Shown here: in pieces, positions 6,548 through 12,687 of the stretch
Layout: each line of letters opens with the position of its first letter
How positions within the stretch are numbered: the first letter of the stretch is position 1
NCBI GenBank assembly: GCA_001776335.1
Contig: MFAZ01000024.1
Location: 1-17,831, forward strand
DNA: 17,831 nucleotides
Reading direction: 5' to 3'
Source: Candidatus Curtissbacteria bacterium RIFCSPHIGHO2_01_FULL_41_11
GTDB taxonomy: Bacteria; Patescibacteriota; Microgenomatia; Curtissbacterales; GWA2-41-24
Program-made: the position numbers and the translations under genes
The notes under the pieces: model-generated
The model's input: the letters and a program-made list of their open reading frames with translations, nothing else
Told to the model about the DNA's origin: nothing
Database searches by the model: none

Positions 6548-7099
6548 TTAAACTTGAAAGTAGTTTCTAAGTTTGTTTTGGTTGTCGATGAACTTTGACT
6601 CCAAATAGGTAATATGGTTTGCAATATCAAAATTGTGTTTTAGGAAATCAATTTCATCTTTGCAGGGATAAGGTGTAACTAGAACACTTTTCTGCAGACT
6701 GTAAAAACCTATACTTTTTGCCTTTCGGCGGAAAATATCTCGGGCTTTCTTTTTACCCTCTGGAATGTCGAAGATAACCACCCGCCAAATTCCGTCCCAA
6801 GTTTTGGATTTTTGCAACTGCATTTTCTCAATCTGATAAGTTAGAGCTTTTTGTTTGCCTGCGTCAGTTAAGGTAATTGTCACCTTTCCATCAGAATCTT
6901 CGTGTACTGAAATTAAATCTTGTTTCTCTAAATTCCGGAAAATGCGCTTTACTTTTTTGTGTTTTTCATCTTCCGAAAAGATTTTAAGTATGTATCCGAA
7001 TGAGGGAAAGATTAAGAGAGTTCCTACTAATGCACTTGAGGCCAGGGTTGCGAAAACGGTTTTTGTTAAGTTGGATTCGGTAATTTTTTCCAGCTTCAT
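6548..7099 (-). CDS. PaaX/Cas2-like winged-helix protein with N-terminal membrane segment
   Basis: The protein is 183 aa. Residues about 14-40 are a hydrophobic segment (FATLASSALVGTLLIFPSFGYI). Residues 48-88 form a winged helix (VKRIFRNLEKQDLISV, a wing with DGKVTITLTDAG). Residues 100-183 are a Cas2-like ferredoxin fold: WDGIWRVVIFDIPEGKKKARDIFRRKAKSIGFYSLQKSVLV with Asp111 at the Cas2 position. This architecture equals the middle of PaaX repressors and is widespread in CPR genomes, where it is often labelled Cas2. No CRISPR array or other cas gene is nearby, so a regulator is favoured over an adaptation nuclease. Its promoter lies directly before the ATG, and 20-bp direct repeats sit upstream of both this gene and the next gene downstream. 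Function in CPR is unknown. Confidence 0.8.
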   Translation of the reverse strand: MKLEKITESNLTKTVFATLASSALVGTLLIFPSFGYILKIFSEDEKHKKVKRIFRNLEKQDLISVHEDSDGKVTITLTDAGKQKALTYQIEKMQLQKSKTWDGIWRVVIFDIPEGKKKARDIFRRKAKSIGFYSLQKSVLVTPYPCKDEIDFLKHNFDIANHITYLESKFIDNQNKLRNYFQV

Positions 7100-7107
7100 C
7101 AGTTATG

Positions 7108-7116
7108 AGTATAACA
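7108..7116 (-). promoter_or_regulatory. Extended -10 promoter of the PaaX-like gene, leaderless layout
   Basis: TGTTATACT (7116-7108, minus strand) is an extended -10 box ending 8 nt before the ATG. There is no Shine-Dalgarno sequence and no good -35 box, as is common with extended -10 promoters. The same TATACT is used by the phosphatase gene. Confidence 0.5.
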
Positions 7117-7134
7117 TGAGAGGACACATTATTC

Positions 7135-7154
7135 GCTATCGCGGAATATATGTT
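7135..7154. repeat. Direct repeat copy 2, over the -35 region of the PaaX-like gene
   Basis: GCTATCGCGGAATATATGTT is the partner of the copy at 6521-6540. It sits where the -35 box of the PaaX-like gene would be. With its flanks it also forms a partial palindrome (ATTCGC-TATC-GCGGAAT). Confidence 0.6.
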
Positions 7155-7482
7155 CTAGAAATCTGCATCATTTTCCTTACGATGCTGTGAATCTTTGCGA
7201 GTTTTTGCGGAGTGTCCTTGTGAGTGAGATTTTCTAAAAATGGTTGAAGCAATTCTCTTATTACCCGGGGTTGTTCCTAACCCATGGTTTAGGTTGCCAT
7301 CGTTTTTCCCCATTCCGATTTACTGATTTATGTCTGCCTCTTGAAAGTCCGATATTCCTTGCATTTTCAATAAACTTCCGAGGGCTAAGAGCCCTCTGTT
7401 TTCACCCATCACATCATTCGGCTCCGAATATAAGATTGATTGCCGTAATTTGGAGAAAAGGTGCTGTAACAGGCAGAAATTA
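7141..7482 (-). other. 340-bp gap with frameshifted coding-like sequence on the minus strand
   Basis: No intact gene is supported. Reading the minus strand, one frame is open from 7401 to a TAATAA at 7263-7258. It encodes about 46 residues, including KFIENARNIGLSRGRHKSV and EKRWQPKPWVRNNPG. The next segment is open in the -1 frame from about 7273 to a TAG at about 7137 and encodes a helical stretch including IRELLQPFLENLTHKDTP and KLAKIHSIVRKMM. Together they could be one decayed gene of about 90 codons with a frameshift near CCCCGGG. No family was recognised and the open lengths are only modestly above chance. A TATATT box lies 9 nt before an ATG cluster at about 7417. Confidence 0.3.
7380..7396. 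terminator. Perfect 7-bp hairpin, possible weak terminator or attenuator
   Basis: GAGGGCT-AAG-AGCCCTC is followed on the plus strand by TGTTTTC, a poor U-tract. On the minus strand it lies near the start of the degenerate reading frame, about 90 bases beyond the FkbM stop. It could end transcripts of the glycan operon inefficiently. Confidence 0.3.
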
Positions 7483-8400
7483 CTAACTTAATTTTTCAAT
7501 CTCAGACTTGTGTTTTATCGGATGCAGAAAGAAGAAGTTGGTTTCTTTTGTACTGTCAGTCATTTGCGAAAATTTCTTTAGCCTTTTGTTTTTTGCAATG
7601 AAACACAGATAGCCGGCACTTTTTAGAAAATCAATAATTTCATTGGGATGGTAATTAAACTTTGCAGACCACTTTCTAAGCATTTCGGCTAGTATTATTG
7701 GTCTGTTGTTTAAAATAGTTTTCTTTGCACCTTTAAAAACCAAAAGTTCAGAGCCTTCTGTGTCGCATTTTATAAAATCAACCTTGAGTTTTTTTGCTTT
7801 TACAAACTCATCGAGCTGCATTATTTTACAAACAACTTTTTGGGCACCCTTGTCCTCCTGGATGTTTGCCATAGAAGCACTTCCTGATTGCGTCTTTCTC
7901 AGGTAAAAAACCTTCTGACCTTTGGAGTCTGCAAATCCCAAATTGTAGGGTTTTATGTTGTTGGCACTATTTAATTTGATATTTAATTTTAGATAGTCGA
8001 AAGTTTTTTTAATCGGCTCGAAAGCAAATATTTTGGCATTTTTGAGCCTTTTTGCGATCATAAGGGAGTACCAGCCGATGTTTGCTCCGATGTCAAAGAC
8101 GGTAGTTGTGTCTTTTGCCAGTTGTAATATCATTTCGGTTTCGCTTTTTTCATAGGAGCCGAAATTTAAGATTTCTACCGGTGCAAGTCTGCGATCCACC
8201 TCATCGATTATTAGTTTTATTTCTTCTGAGGTTGTCACAATTACCGTGGAGGTGGAAATTTCAATCCTTTCGATATCGGTGTTTTTAATAAACTTTGAGT
8301 ATGCAAAAAGCTGTTTGTGCAGCTCAAACATTTTTTCAATATAGACATCTTTTGGAATTTTTTTATCCAAATAGGCTTTTTTTAAATCACCAAGAGTCAT
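7483..8400 (-). CDS. FkbM family SAM-dependent methyltransferase
   Basis: This 305-aa protein has an N-terminal helical region (1-70) and then a Rossmann-type methyltransferase core of the FkbM family (Methyltransf_21). SAM motif I is TVFDIGANIGWYSL (100-113), FEP lies at 127-129 (acidic residue for the ribose), and the family signature DFIKCDTEGSELLVFKGA lies at 208-225. Relatives O-methylate sugars or secondary metabolites, often in glycan clusters. Its ATG overlaps the stop of the SDR gene as ATGA, so it is the third gene of the operon. It probably methylates a sugar of the surface glycan; the acceptor is not known. Confidence 0.9.
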   Translation of the reverse strand: MTLGDLKKAYLDKKIPKDVYIEKMFELHKQLFAYSKFIKNTDIERIEISTSTVIVTTSEEIKLIIDEVDRRLAPVEILNFGSYEKSETEMILQLAKDTTTVFDIGANIGWYSLMIAKRLKNAKIFAFEPIKKTFDYLKLNIKLNSANNIKPYNLGFADSKGQKVFYLRKTQSGSASMANIQEDKGAQKVVCKIMQLDEFVKAKKLKVDFIKCDTEGSELLVFKGAKKTILNNRPIILAEMLRKWSAKFNYHPNEIIDFLKSAGYLCFIAKNKRLKKFSQMTDSTKETNFFFLHPIKHKSEIEKLS

Positions 8401-9443
8401 GTAAAACTTAAAACTGTCCGCCTAAATCCGTTTTCTATAGTGTGTTTTGTAAACCAGCCCAGTCTTTCTATTTTTGCAGTATCCGGACAGCTCCTTTCAA
8501 TACTGCTTGGCAGGTAGCCCGTTTTTTGATCATTTGGTTTGAAAATTATTTTTAGCTTTTTTTCGGGGAAAATTTTTACTAATCTTTGTGCAAGCTCTTT
8601 TATTGTGACCTCTTCTTTTTTGTTGCCTACATTGTAGGCCTCACCTGAATTACCCTTCAAAAGTACAGTCAAAAGTCCTTCTGTCGCATCGGAAAGATAA
8701 CAAAATGAGCGTTTTGCCCTTCCCTGACTGTTAATTACAATATTTTTGCCTTCTATAATGTCTTTTGTGAAATCAGCGAATACCCTGCCGTCTTCAAGAT
8801 CCAGGCCAGGTCCATATGTGTGGAATAAGCGTGCTATTTTTGAGGGAACAGCATATTGTTTTAAATAAGAAATACACATTGATTCTCCAAGCCTTTTACT
8901 TTCCCCATAGCACGACCTTATATTTATTGGGTCTATACGACCGCAGTCTGTTTCCTTGGTTGGAAATTGGTTTTTGTCCAGAAAACCATATATTTCTCCA
9001 CTGCTGAGAAACAAAAACCCTTCTGCCTTTTTTGTGCGAGCAATTTCCAACAAATTTTTTGTACCAATGACGTTTGGAAGCAATGTACTAACCGGGTCAA
9101 TTGCAAAATACTTAGGACTAGCATGACTTGCGGCGTGGATGATGTAGTTTATTCCACCAGCTATCTTTATAGGATAAATAACATTTTGTTCCTTTAATAC
9201 AAAATCCGCCCTTTTTCTATAGGAAACAAATCTTTTTTGCGCCTTTTTCTCATCTCTAACCTGCGCAATCACTTTTATTTTTAAATTCGCGGTCTCGTTT
9301 AAATACAGAAAAAATTCTGTCAGATATCCTCCTATCATTCCGCCTGCTCCGGAAATCAGAATAGTTTTTTTTGCGAATTTTTTGATGTTTAATTGGGAGT
9401 TTGCAATCTTATGGAAGTCCTCATTTAGTACGGGATTTCTCAT
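8397..9443 (-). CDS. NAD-dependent nucleotide-sugar epimerase/dehydratase (extended SDR)
   Basis: This 348-aa protein is an extended short-chain dehydrogenase. The NAD-binding loop is ISGAGGMIGGYL (30-41), HAASHASP lies at 103-110, the catalytic Ser is in LSSGEIYG (146-153), and Tyr179/Lys183 are in YGESK. LFHTYGPG and VYNVGN-like AYNVGN follow in the substrate half. Sequence style is that of dTDP-glucose 4,6-dehydratase and UDP-glucuronate decarboxylase relatives found in surface-sugar clusters. The start MRNPVLNEDF overlaps the GT2 stop by one base (TAATG). The product sugar cannot be fixed from sequence; the enzyme probably makes the nucleotide sugar that its neighbours transfer and methylate. 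Confidence 0.88.
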   Translation of the reverse strand: MRNPVLNEDFHKIANSQLNIKKFAKKTILISGAGGMIGGYLTEFFLYLNETANLKIKVIAQVRDEKKAQKRFVSYRKRADFVLKEQNVIYPIKIAGGINYIIHAASHASPKYFAIDPVSTLLPNVIGTKNLLEIARTKKAEGFLFLSSGEIYGFLDKNQFPTKETDCGRIDPINIRSCYGESKRLGESMCISYLKQYAVPSKIARLFHTYGPGLDLEDGRVFADFTKDIIEGKNIVINSQGRAKRSFCYLSDATEGLLTVLLKGNSGEAYNVGNKKEEVTIKELAQRLVKIFPEKKLKIIFKPNDQKTGYLPSSIERSCPDTAKIERLGWFTKHTIENGFRRTVLSFT

Positions 9444-10384
9444 TAAAGGTTGATTTTTTCTTCAATAAAACCCTGAGGTCTATTTAAGGATTGGATATAA
9501 ATTTTTCTTATATATTCACCAATAATTCCAATGGAAAACATTTGAACACCGGCAAAAAAAGTTACTATTGTTGCAAGCATTGTGAATCCTTGGGGTGCTT
9601 TATTTGGAAATGCAAATTTAGTTATTACTATAATTATTGTGAGCAGAAAGCCTGTTGTTGAAAACAGCAGACCGATTATTAAAGTAAGTCTAATGGGAAC
9701 TACGGTGGTTGAAAGGAGACCGTTAATTGCATATGTAATGAGGTGAAAAAAATTTGCATTTGATTTTCCTCTCATTCTTTTGCCACGAACATAAGGGATC
9801 GCTCTTTGCTTGTAACCAATGTGAGCAATGACTCCTCTTAGGTAGATATCATCTTCTTTGTATTTTCCTATTGCATCCAGAACTCTTCTGGACATGATCC
9901 TAAATTCACCGGCATTTTGGGGTATATCGATTTCCGACAAAGTTGTGATCAGTTTGTAATAAATTTGTCTGAGGTATCGCATTATTAAAAATTCCTTTCT
10001 CAAAGTAACTTTTCCGTACACAACGTCGAATCCATTTTCCCACCACTTGATGAATTGTGGAATAAGTTCCGGCGGGTCTTGCAGATCAGCCTGTATTAAA
10101 ATTGCAGCATCACCCCGGGCCTGCGAAAGACCAAAATAAATAGATCTGTTTACTCCGATATTTCTTGAAAACCTAACGGCTTTTAAATTTTTATAATTTT
10201 TAGCGAGGTCTTTTAGTAGTGAAAAAGTTTTATCTTCCGAGCAATTGTCTGTATAGACGAACTCAAAATTATATTTAGTTCGAAAGGGTTTGGTGATTTT
10301 TAATATGGTTTTAAAGTGGAGAGTAATATTCTCTTCTTCGTTGTAACACGGAGTTACTATTGAAATAAGCTTTTTGTTTTTCAT
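9443..10384 (-). CDS. Family 2 glycosyltransferase, polyprenyl-phosphate sugar transferase type
   Basis: This 313-aa protein has the GT-A fold in front: VTPCYNEEENI (10-20), TDNCSEDKT (45-53) and the metal/nucleotide motif QADLQDPPE (98-106). Two membrane helices follow (about 229-254 and 266-289) with a basic linker and IGEYIRKIYIQ at the end. This layout is that of DPM1/ArnC/GtrB-like enzymes that load a sugar from a nucleotide donor onto undecaprenyl phosphate at the inner face of the membrane. It is the first gene of the operon (GT2, SDR, FkbM) and has its own promoter. The donor sugar is unknown. Confidence 0.9.
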   Translation of the reverse strand: MKNKKLISIVTPCYNEEENITLHFKTILKITKPFRTKYNFEFVYTDNCSEDKTFSLLKDLAKNYKNLKAVRFSRNIGVNRSIYFGLSQARGDAAILIQADLQDPPELIPQFIKWWENGFDVVYGKVTLRKEFLIMRYLRQIYYKLITTLSEIDIPQNAGEFRIMSRRVLDAIGKYKEDDIYLRGVIAHIGYKQRAIPYVRGKRMRGKSNANFFHLITYAINGLLSTTVVPIRLTLIIGLLFSTTGFLLTIIIVITKFAFPNKAPQGFTMLATIVTFFAGVQMFSIGIIGEYIRKIYIQSLNRPQGFIEEKINL

Positions 10385-10402
10385 AGGCTATATTGCTGCC
10401 TA

Positions 10403-10431
10403 TTATTACCCGAATATAATTATTTATTCAA
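10403..10431 (-). promoter_or_regulatory. Promoter of the glycan operon
   Basis: On the minus strand TTGAAT (10431-10426), a 17-nt spacer and TAATAA (10408-10403) precede the GT2 ATG by 18 nt. The predicted leader is about a dozen bases with no clear Shine-Dalgarno sequence. Confidence 0.5.
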
Positions 10432-10448
10432 CTACAAGAGGGAAGTCC

Positions 10449-10658
10449 CTATACCGTGGAGGTGCTACTGCTTTGCTGCTGACCAAGAAGCCAGAGTACC
10501 GCTTCTTTTTTATACCTTCGGTCGCCGCGGGAGTTAATTCGGATTGCCGGAAGCTTTCCCCGCTTGCCCCAGCGTTTGACTGTTAATGGGGCAACTCGCA
10601 GTATCTTTGCGACTTCTTTTACTGTTAATAATTCGGGCCAATCGTCTCCAAGAGCCAT
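10449..10658 (-). CDS. Small helix-turn-helix (excisionase/MerR-like) DNA-binding protein
   Basis: This 69-aa protein has LLTVKEVAKILRVAPLTVKRW (10-30), a typical HTH_17 helix-turn-helix, followed by the wing segment KLPAIRINSRGDRRYKKEAVLWLL (35-58). That is the pattern of excisionase-family or MerR-type small regulators. The tail is a Gln/Ser run. There is no Shine-Dalgarno sequence; the bases before the ATG are the same dispersed repeat found before galT. A possible promoter TTGTAG-N17-TAATAC lies about 30 nt upstream. It runs in the same direction as the glycan operon 65 nt downstream and may control it, which is inference from position only. Confidence 0.82.
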   Translation of the reverse strand: MALGDDWPELLTVKEVAKILRVAPLTVKRWGKRGKLPAIRINSRGDRRYKKEAVLWLLGQQQSSSTSTV

Positions 10659-10682
10659 GAGATAGTGATTAGTGTGCAGTGT
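10657..10682. repeat. Dispersed CACT/AGTG repeat upstream of the HTH gene
   Basis: Read on the minus strand this is CACTGCACACTAATCACTAT, matching CACTGCACACTTATCACTAT at 3081-3100 at all but one position. In both places it lies directly before a start codon, in the same orientation relative to the gene. Confidence 0.8.
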
Positions 10683-10798
10683 CTAGTGCTTAGTAAGTAT
10701 TAGCAGTGAAGGTATCTTTCTACAAACTAAGTAATTTACTTTCGAACTTATATATAACACACAATAAAAAAACCGGTCAAGAGGGGAAAAAGGCAGGA

Positions 10799-10838
10799 AG
10801 TTGAAAATTGACAGTTGAAAGTTGAGAATTAAATTAAG
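10799..10838. repeat. Left inverted microrepeat of the four-helix-bundle cassette
   Basis: Units of GTTGAAA / TTGAAAGTTGA fill this stretch. The reverse complement of 11210-11245 contains the same words (AGTTGAGAGTTGAAAGT, GAAAATTGAAAG), so the gene between is bounded by imperfect inverted repeats about 35-40 bp long. Confidence 0.65.
10808..10835 (+). promoter_or_regulatory. Promoter of the four-helix-bundle gene, inside the microrepeat
   Basis: TTGACA (10808-10813), a 16-nt spacer and TAAATT (10830-10835) end 5 nt before the ATG. The consensus -35 box is a one-unit variant of the TTGAAA microrepeat. No Shine-Dalgarno sequence is present. Confidence 0.45.
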
Positions 10839-10840
10839 TA

Positions 10841-11209
10841 ATGAATAATTCTGAGTACAAGAAGGAACTTCTTGAAAGATTTTTGAGGTTTTCGGTGGAT
10901 ATAATAGTGCTAGCATCAAAATTACCTCGAACGCCAGCCGGATTTGCGATAGCAAGTCAAGTCATTCGCTCAGCCTGTTCGATAGGAGCTAATTGTGAAG
11001 AAGCTCAAGATGCGATATCAGCAAAAGAATTTTTGCACTCACTCAATATAAGTTTAAAAGAAACAAGAGAAACAAGGTACTGGCTAAGAGTAATTAGCGA
11101 GTCCAGACTATTAGGGACAGAAGTAGTCGAAAAACAGCTTAACGAATGTAATCAGATTGTCGCAATTTTGACTACTTCCGTTAAGTCTCTTAAAAAGAGA
11201 GCTAAATAA
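10841..11209 (+). CDS. Four-helix-bundle protein (23S rRNA intervening-sequence protein family)
   Basis: This 122-aa all-helical protein has the family pattern: an N-terminal helix LLERFLRFSVDIIVLASKLP, the conserved IASQVIRSACSIGANCEEAQDA (about 38-59) and AKEFLHSLNISLKETRETRYWLRVI (61-85), then a closing helix and a Lys-rich end. The family was first found in rRNA intervening sequences and is frequent as a free-standing gene in CPR genomes; its biochemical role is unknown. It is the only plus-strand gene in this part of the window, is flanked by inverted microrepeats, and abuts rplL tail to tail with a 29-nt gap. This looks like a small cassette inserted beside the ribosomal cluster. Confidence 0.9.
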   Translation: MNNSEYKKELLERFLRFSVDIIVLASKLPRTPAGFAIASQVIRSACSIGANCEEAQDAISAKEFLHSLNISLKETRETRYWLRVISESRLLGTEVVEKQLNECNQIVAILTTSVKSLKKRAK

Positions 11210-11245
11210 CTTTCAATTTTCCACTTTCAACTCTCAACTTATTTA
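11210..11245. repeat. Right inverted microrepeat of the four-helix-bundle cassette
   Basis: CTTTCAATTTTCCACTTTCA and onward is the inverted counterpart of 10799-10838. It runs into the last codons of rplL, so the rplL stop codon lies within it. Confidence 0.6.
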
Positions 11246-11748
11246 AGCTCTACTTTTGCACCAGCGGTTTCCAACTTAGTTTTGGCTTCGTTTGCTGTCT
11301 CCTTGTTCACACCCTCGAGTACTTGTTTTGGTGGAGCGTCAACTAAATCTTTTGCCTCTTTAAGACCTAGGGTTGGTACAAGTTCCCGGACTGCTTTGAT
11401 TACCGAAATTTTATTCGCGCCGGAATCTGTAAGCATAACATTGAATGTTGTTTGTTCACTTGCACCTTCGTCACCGCCTCCTGCTGCTGCCGGAGCTGCT
11501 CCTGCTGCCATCATGGGAGCTGCTGCCGATACACCAAATTTTTCCTCAAGAGCTTTTACGAGTTGTGAAAGTTCTAAAACGGAAAGCTTTTCTATCTGTT
11601 CGATGAGCTTTTCTAGATTAGCGCTGATTTTAACTGATTTAGCTGATTCTTCTTTAACCTTCGGTTCTTCTGGCTCGTTTGTTTCTTCTGTTGCTTTTTG
11701 ATTTTGATCCTCCTGCGCTTTTGCTTCGGAGGACGAGTCGTCTGCCAT
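11239..11748 (-). CDS. rplL: Ribosomal protein L7/L12 with acidic N-terminal extension
   Basis: The C-terminal domain is canonical: FNVMLTDSGANKISVIKAVRELVPTLGLKEAKDLVDAPPKQVLEGV (about 100-147) and a final KTKLETAGAKVELK. The dimerisation domain is LEKLIEQIEKLSVLELSQLVKALEEKFGVSA (45-75), joined by an Ala/Gly hinge. At 169 aa it is about 45 residues longer than usual because of an N-terminal Glu/Lys/Ser/Gln-rich extension. L7/L12 forms the flexible stalk that recruits translation factors. It lies 7 nt after rplJ, with AAAGGAG inside the rplJ end as a somewhat distant ribosome site. Translation from the internal Met residues would remove the hinge, so the long form is taken. Confidence 0.96.
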   Translation of the reverse strand: MADDSSSEAKAQEDQNQKATEETNEPEEPKVKEESAKSVKISANLEKLIEQIEKLSVLELSQLVKALEEKFGVSAAAPMMAAGAAPAAAGGGDEGASEQTTFNVMLTDSGANKISVIKAVRELVPTLGLKEAKDLVDAPPKQVLEGVNKETANEAKTKLETAGAKVELK

Positions 11749-11755
11749 TTTTTTA

Positions 11756-12322
11756 TCACACTCCTTTCTTTGAAAGCTGATCCAGTATTGATACTAAATT
11801 TCTAATGTTGGCAGAAAGAACCGAAACAAAACCGTAAATTGGCGAGGACAGTCCACCGACAAGTTTTGCCTGAAGTTCATTTCGTGACGGAATTCTGGAG
11901 AGGGCTTCGACACCTGCCATGTCCATGAAATCCGATCCGAAAAATCCGAATTTGAATTTTGGTACGCCAAGAATTTTTGCCACTTCGGCAACGACTTTGA
12001 CAGGAGCAACTTCGTCGTCGTAGGCAAATATAGTTGCTGTCGGGCCAGTTAGCAAGTCTGCGGTCGATTGTCTACTGTCTACAGCTGTAGTTGGTAGTCT
12101 GTAGTCTGTAGACTCCAATGCGCGTTTCATTAGGGTGTTTTTGGTAACCAATATTTCGCCACCTGCGTCTTTGACCTTTGCCCTAAGATCTGAAATTTGG
12201 TTGACGGTTAAACCGTGATAGTTTGCAAAAACCAAGGTTTTACTTTTGGCGACTTTTTCGCCCAGAGACTTTACGGTTTCTTCTTTAATTTCGCGAGCTG
12301 TTATAGTTTTTTTCTTTTTCAT
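11756..12322 (-). CDS. rplJ: Ribosomal protein L10 with a microrepeat-encoded insertion
   Basis: Typical L10 features are KTLVFANYHGLTVNQISDLR (28-47), ILVTKNTLMKRAL (57-69), the GPTATIFAYDD segment (93-103) and the C-terminal helices that carry L7/L12 dimers. At 188 aa it is about 15 residues longer than most bacterial L10. The excess is STDYRLPTTAVDSRQ (71-85), encoded by a GTAGTCTGTAG-type repeat with inverted ends, placed between the NTLMKRALE strand and the GPTA strand. The start is MKKKKTITAR; no Shine-Dalgarno sequence is visible. Expression is probably controlled through the L10 leader upstream. It is paired with rplL as usual. Confidence 0.96.
   Translation of the reverse strand: MKKKKTITAREIKEETVKSLGEKVAKSKTLVFANYHGLTVNQISDLRAKVKDAGGEILVTKNTLMKRALESTDYRLPTTAVDSRQSTADLLTGPTATIFAYDDEVAPVKVVAEVAKILGVPKFKFGFFGSDFMDMAGVEALSRIPSRNELQAKLVGGLSSPIYGFVSVLSANIRNLVSILDQLSKKGV
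12070..12113. repeat. GTCTAC/GTAGAC microrepeat inside rplJ
   Basis: The segment begins GTCTAC and ends GTAGAC, and between them carries TGTCTACAGCTGTAG and two tandem GTAGTCT units. Similar TAGACTGTAGA words fill the spacer after galU (17680-17750). It is read in frame as residues about 71-85 of L10. Confidence 0.75.
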
Positions 12323-12373
12323 AATAAGTTGATTAAGTAATTAAGTTAATTTGTTAATTAAGTTTATTAAGGG

Positions 12374-12480
12374 CCAAAGATGAAAAAAGCGTGAATCCTC
12401 ACGCTCAGGAGAAAGAAAGTTTTTCGCTCCTGCGCAGTCTTTTTTAAAATTAAGTTCTTTCGAACGGCTACGGTCTTTGG
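12374..12480 (-). promoter_or_regulatory. Ribosomal protein L10 leader (autoregulatory 5' UTR of rplJL)
   Basis: On the minus strand the RNA would begin CCAAAGACCGUAGCCG, much like the conserved start of bacterial L10 leaders, and the outer stem is closed by TCTTTGG at 12480-12474 pairing with CCAAAGA at 12380-12374. An inner stem pairs CAGGAG with CTCCTG (12432-12427 and 12411-12406). In the known family L10(L12)4 binds this structure to repress rplJL. Here an intrinsic terminator follows directly within the outer stem, which fits control by transcription attenuation. The promoter itself was not located with confidence. Confidence 0.65.
12383..12405 (-). terminator. Intrinsic terminator in the L10 leader (attenuator)
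   Basis: On the minus strand AGCGTGA-GGAT-TCACGCT is a perfect 7-bp hairpin followed directly by TTTTTT. It lies about 60 nt before the rplJ ATG and inside the outer stem of the leader. Confidence 0.75.
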
Positions 12481-12534
12481 ATTATGAGAAATATATCAAT
12501 TTTTAGGAAGCCGTGTCAAGGATTCGCTAATTAT

Positions 12535-12592
12535 TTAATTTTATATCAGCAGGTCGTCCTTCGACAAGCTCAGGGCGCTCCTCTGATATTTT
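12535..12592. repeat. Dispersed TTCGACAAGCTCAGGGC repeat in an inverted-repeat frame with T-run
   Basis: TATCAG/CTGATA at about 12543-12588, with AGG/CCT inside, encloses TCGTCCTTCGACAAGCTCAGGGC. It is followed on the plus strand by eight T residues. It would work as a plus-strand terminator, yet no plus-strand gene lies upstream, so a repeat-derived hairpin is more likely. Confidence 0.55.
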
Positions 12593-12605
12593 TTTTCGAG
12601 ATACT

Positions 12606-12667
12606 CAAAAAAATAAAAAAGCCCCGGAAGCTAGCCTTGAAGGCAGATTGCTTTTTGGAGCTTTTTT
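12606..12667. terminator. Terminator after the secE-to-rplA gene run, bidirectional form
   Basis: AAAAAGCCCC (12616-12625) pairs with GGAGCTTTTT (12657-12666), ten pairs with one G-U, around an inner GCCT/AGGC hairpin. T-runs follow on both strands (TTTTTTATTTTTTT on the minus strand). It probably ends the minus-strand transcript from secE through rplA and the small acidic ORF, and separates it from the rplJL leader. Confidence 0.75.
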
Positions 12668-12687
12668 AGTTTAATAATCCTTTGTTA

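Noticed and set aside
6548..7099. Cas2 of a CRISPR system
   Set aside because: The Cas2-like fold is joined to a membrane segment and winged helix as in PaaX-type proteins, and no array or other cas gene is in the window.
7244..7486. 80-codon plus-strand ORF in the gap before the FkbM gene
   Set aside because: No ribosome site, promoter or recognisable pattern; composition suggests a chance antisense frame, and the minus strand is more coding-like.
10683..10955. 90-codon minus-strand ORF over the spacer and start of the four-helix-bundle gene
   Set aside because: It is antisense to a clear family member and runs through microrepeat sequence; no ribosome site or domain.
12543..12592. Plus-strand intrinsic terminator with T8 run
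   Set aside because: No plus-strand gene lies upstream to be terminated; the hairpin is formed by a dispersed repeat with inverted ends, so it is listed as a repeat instead.
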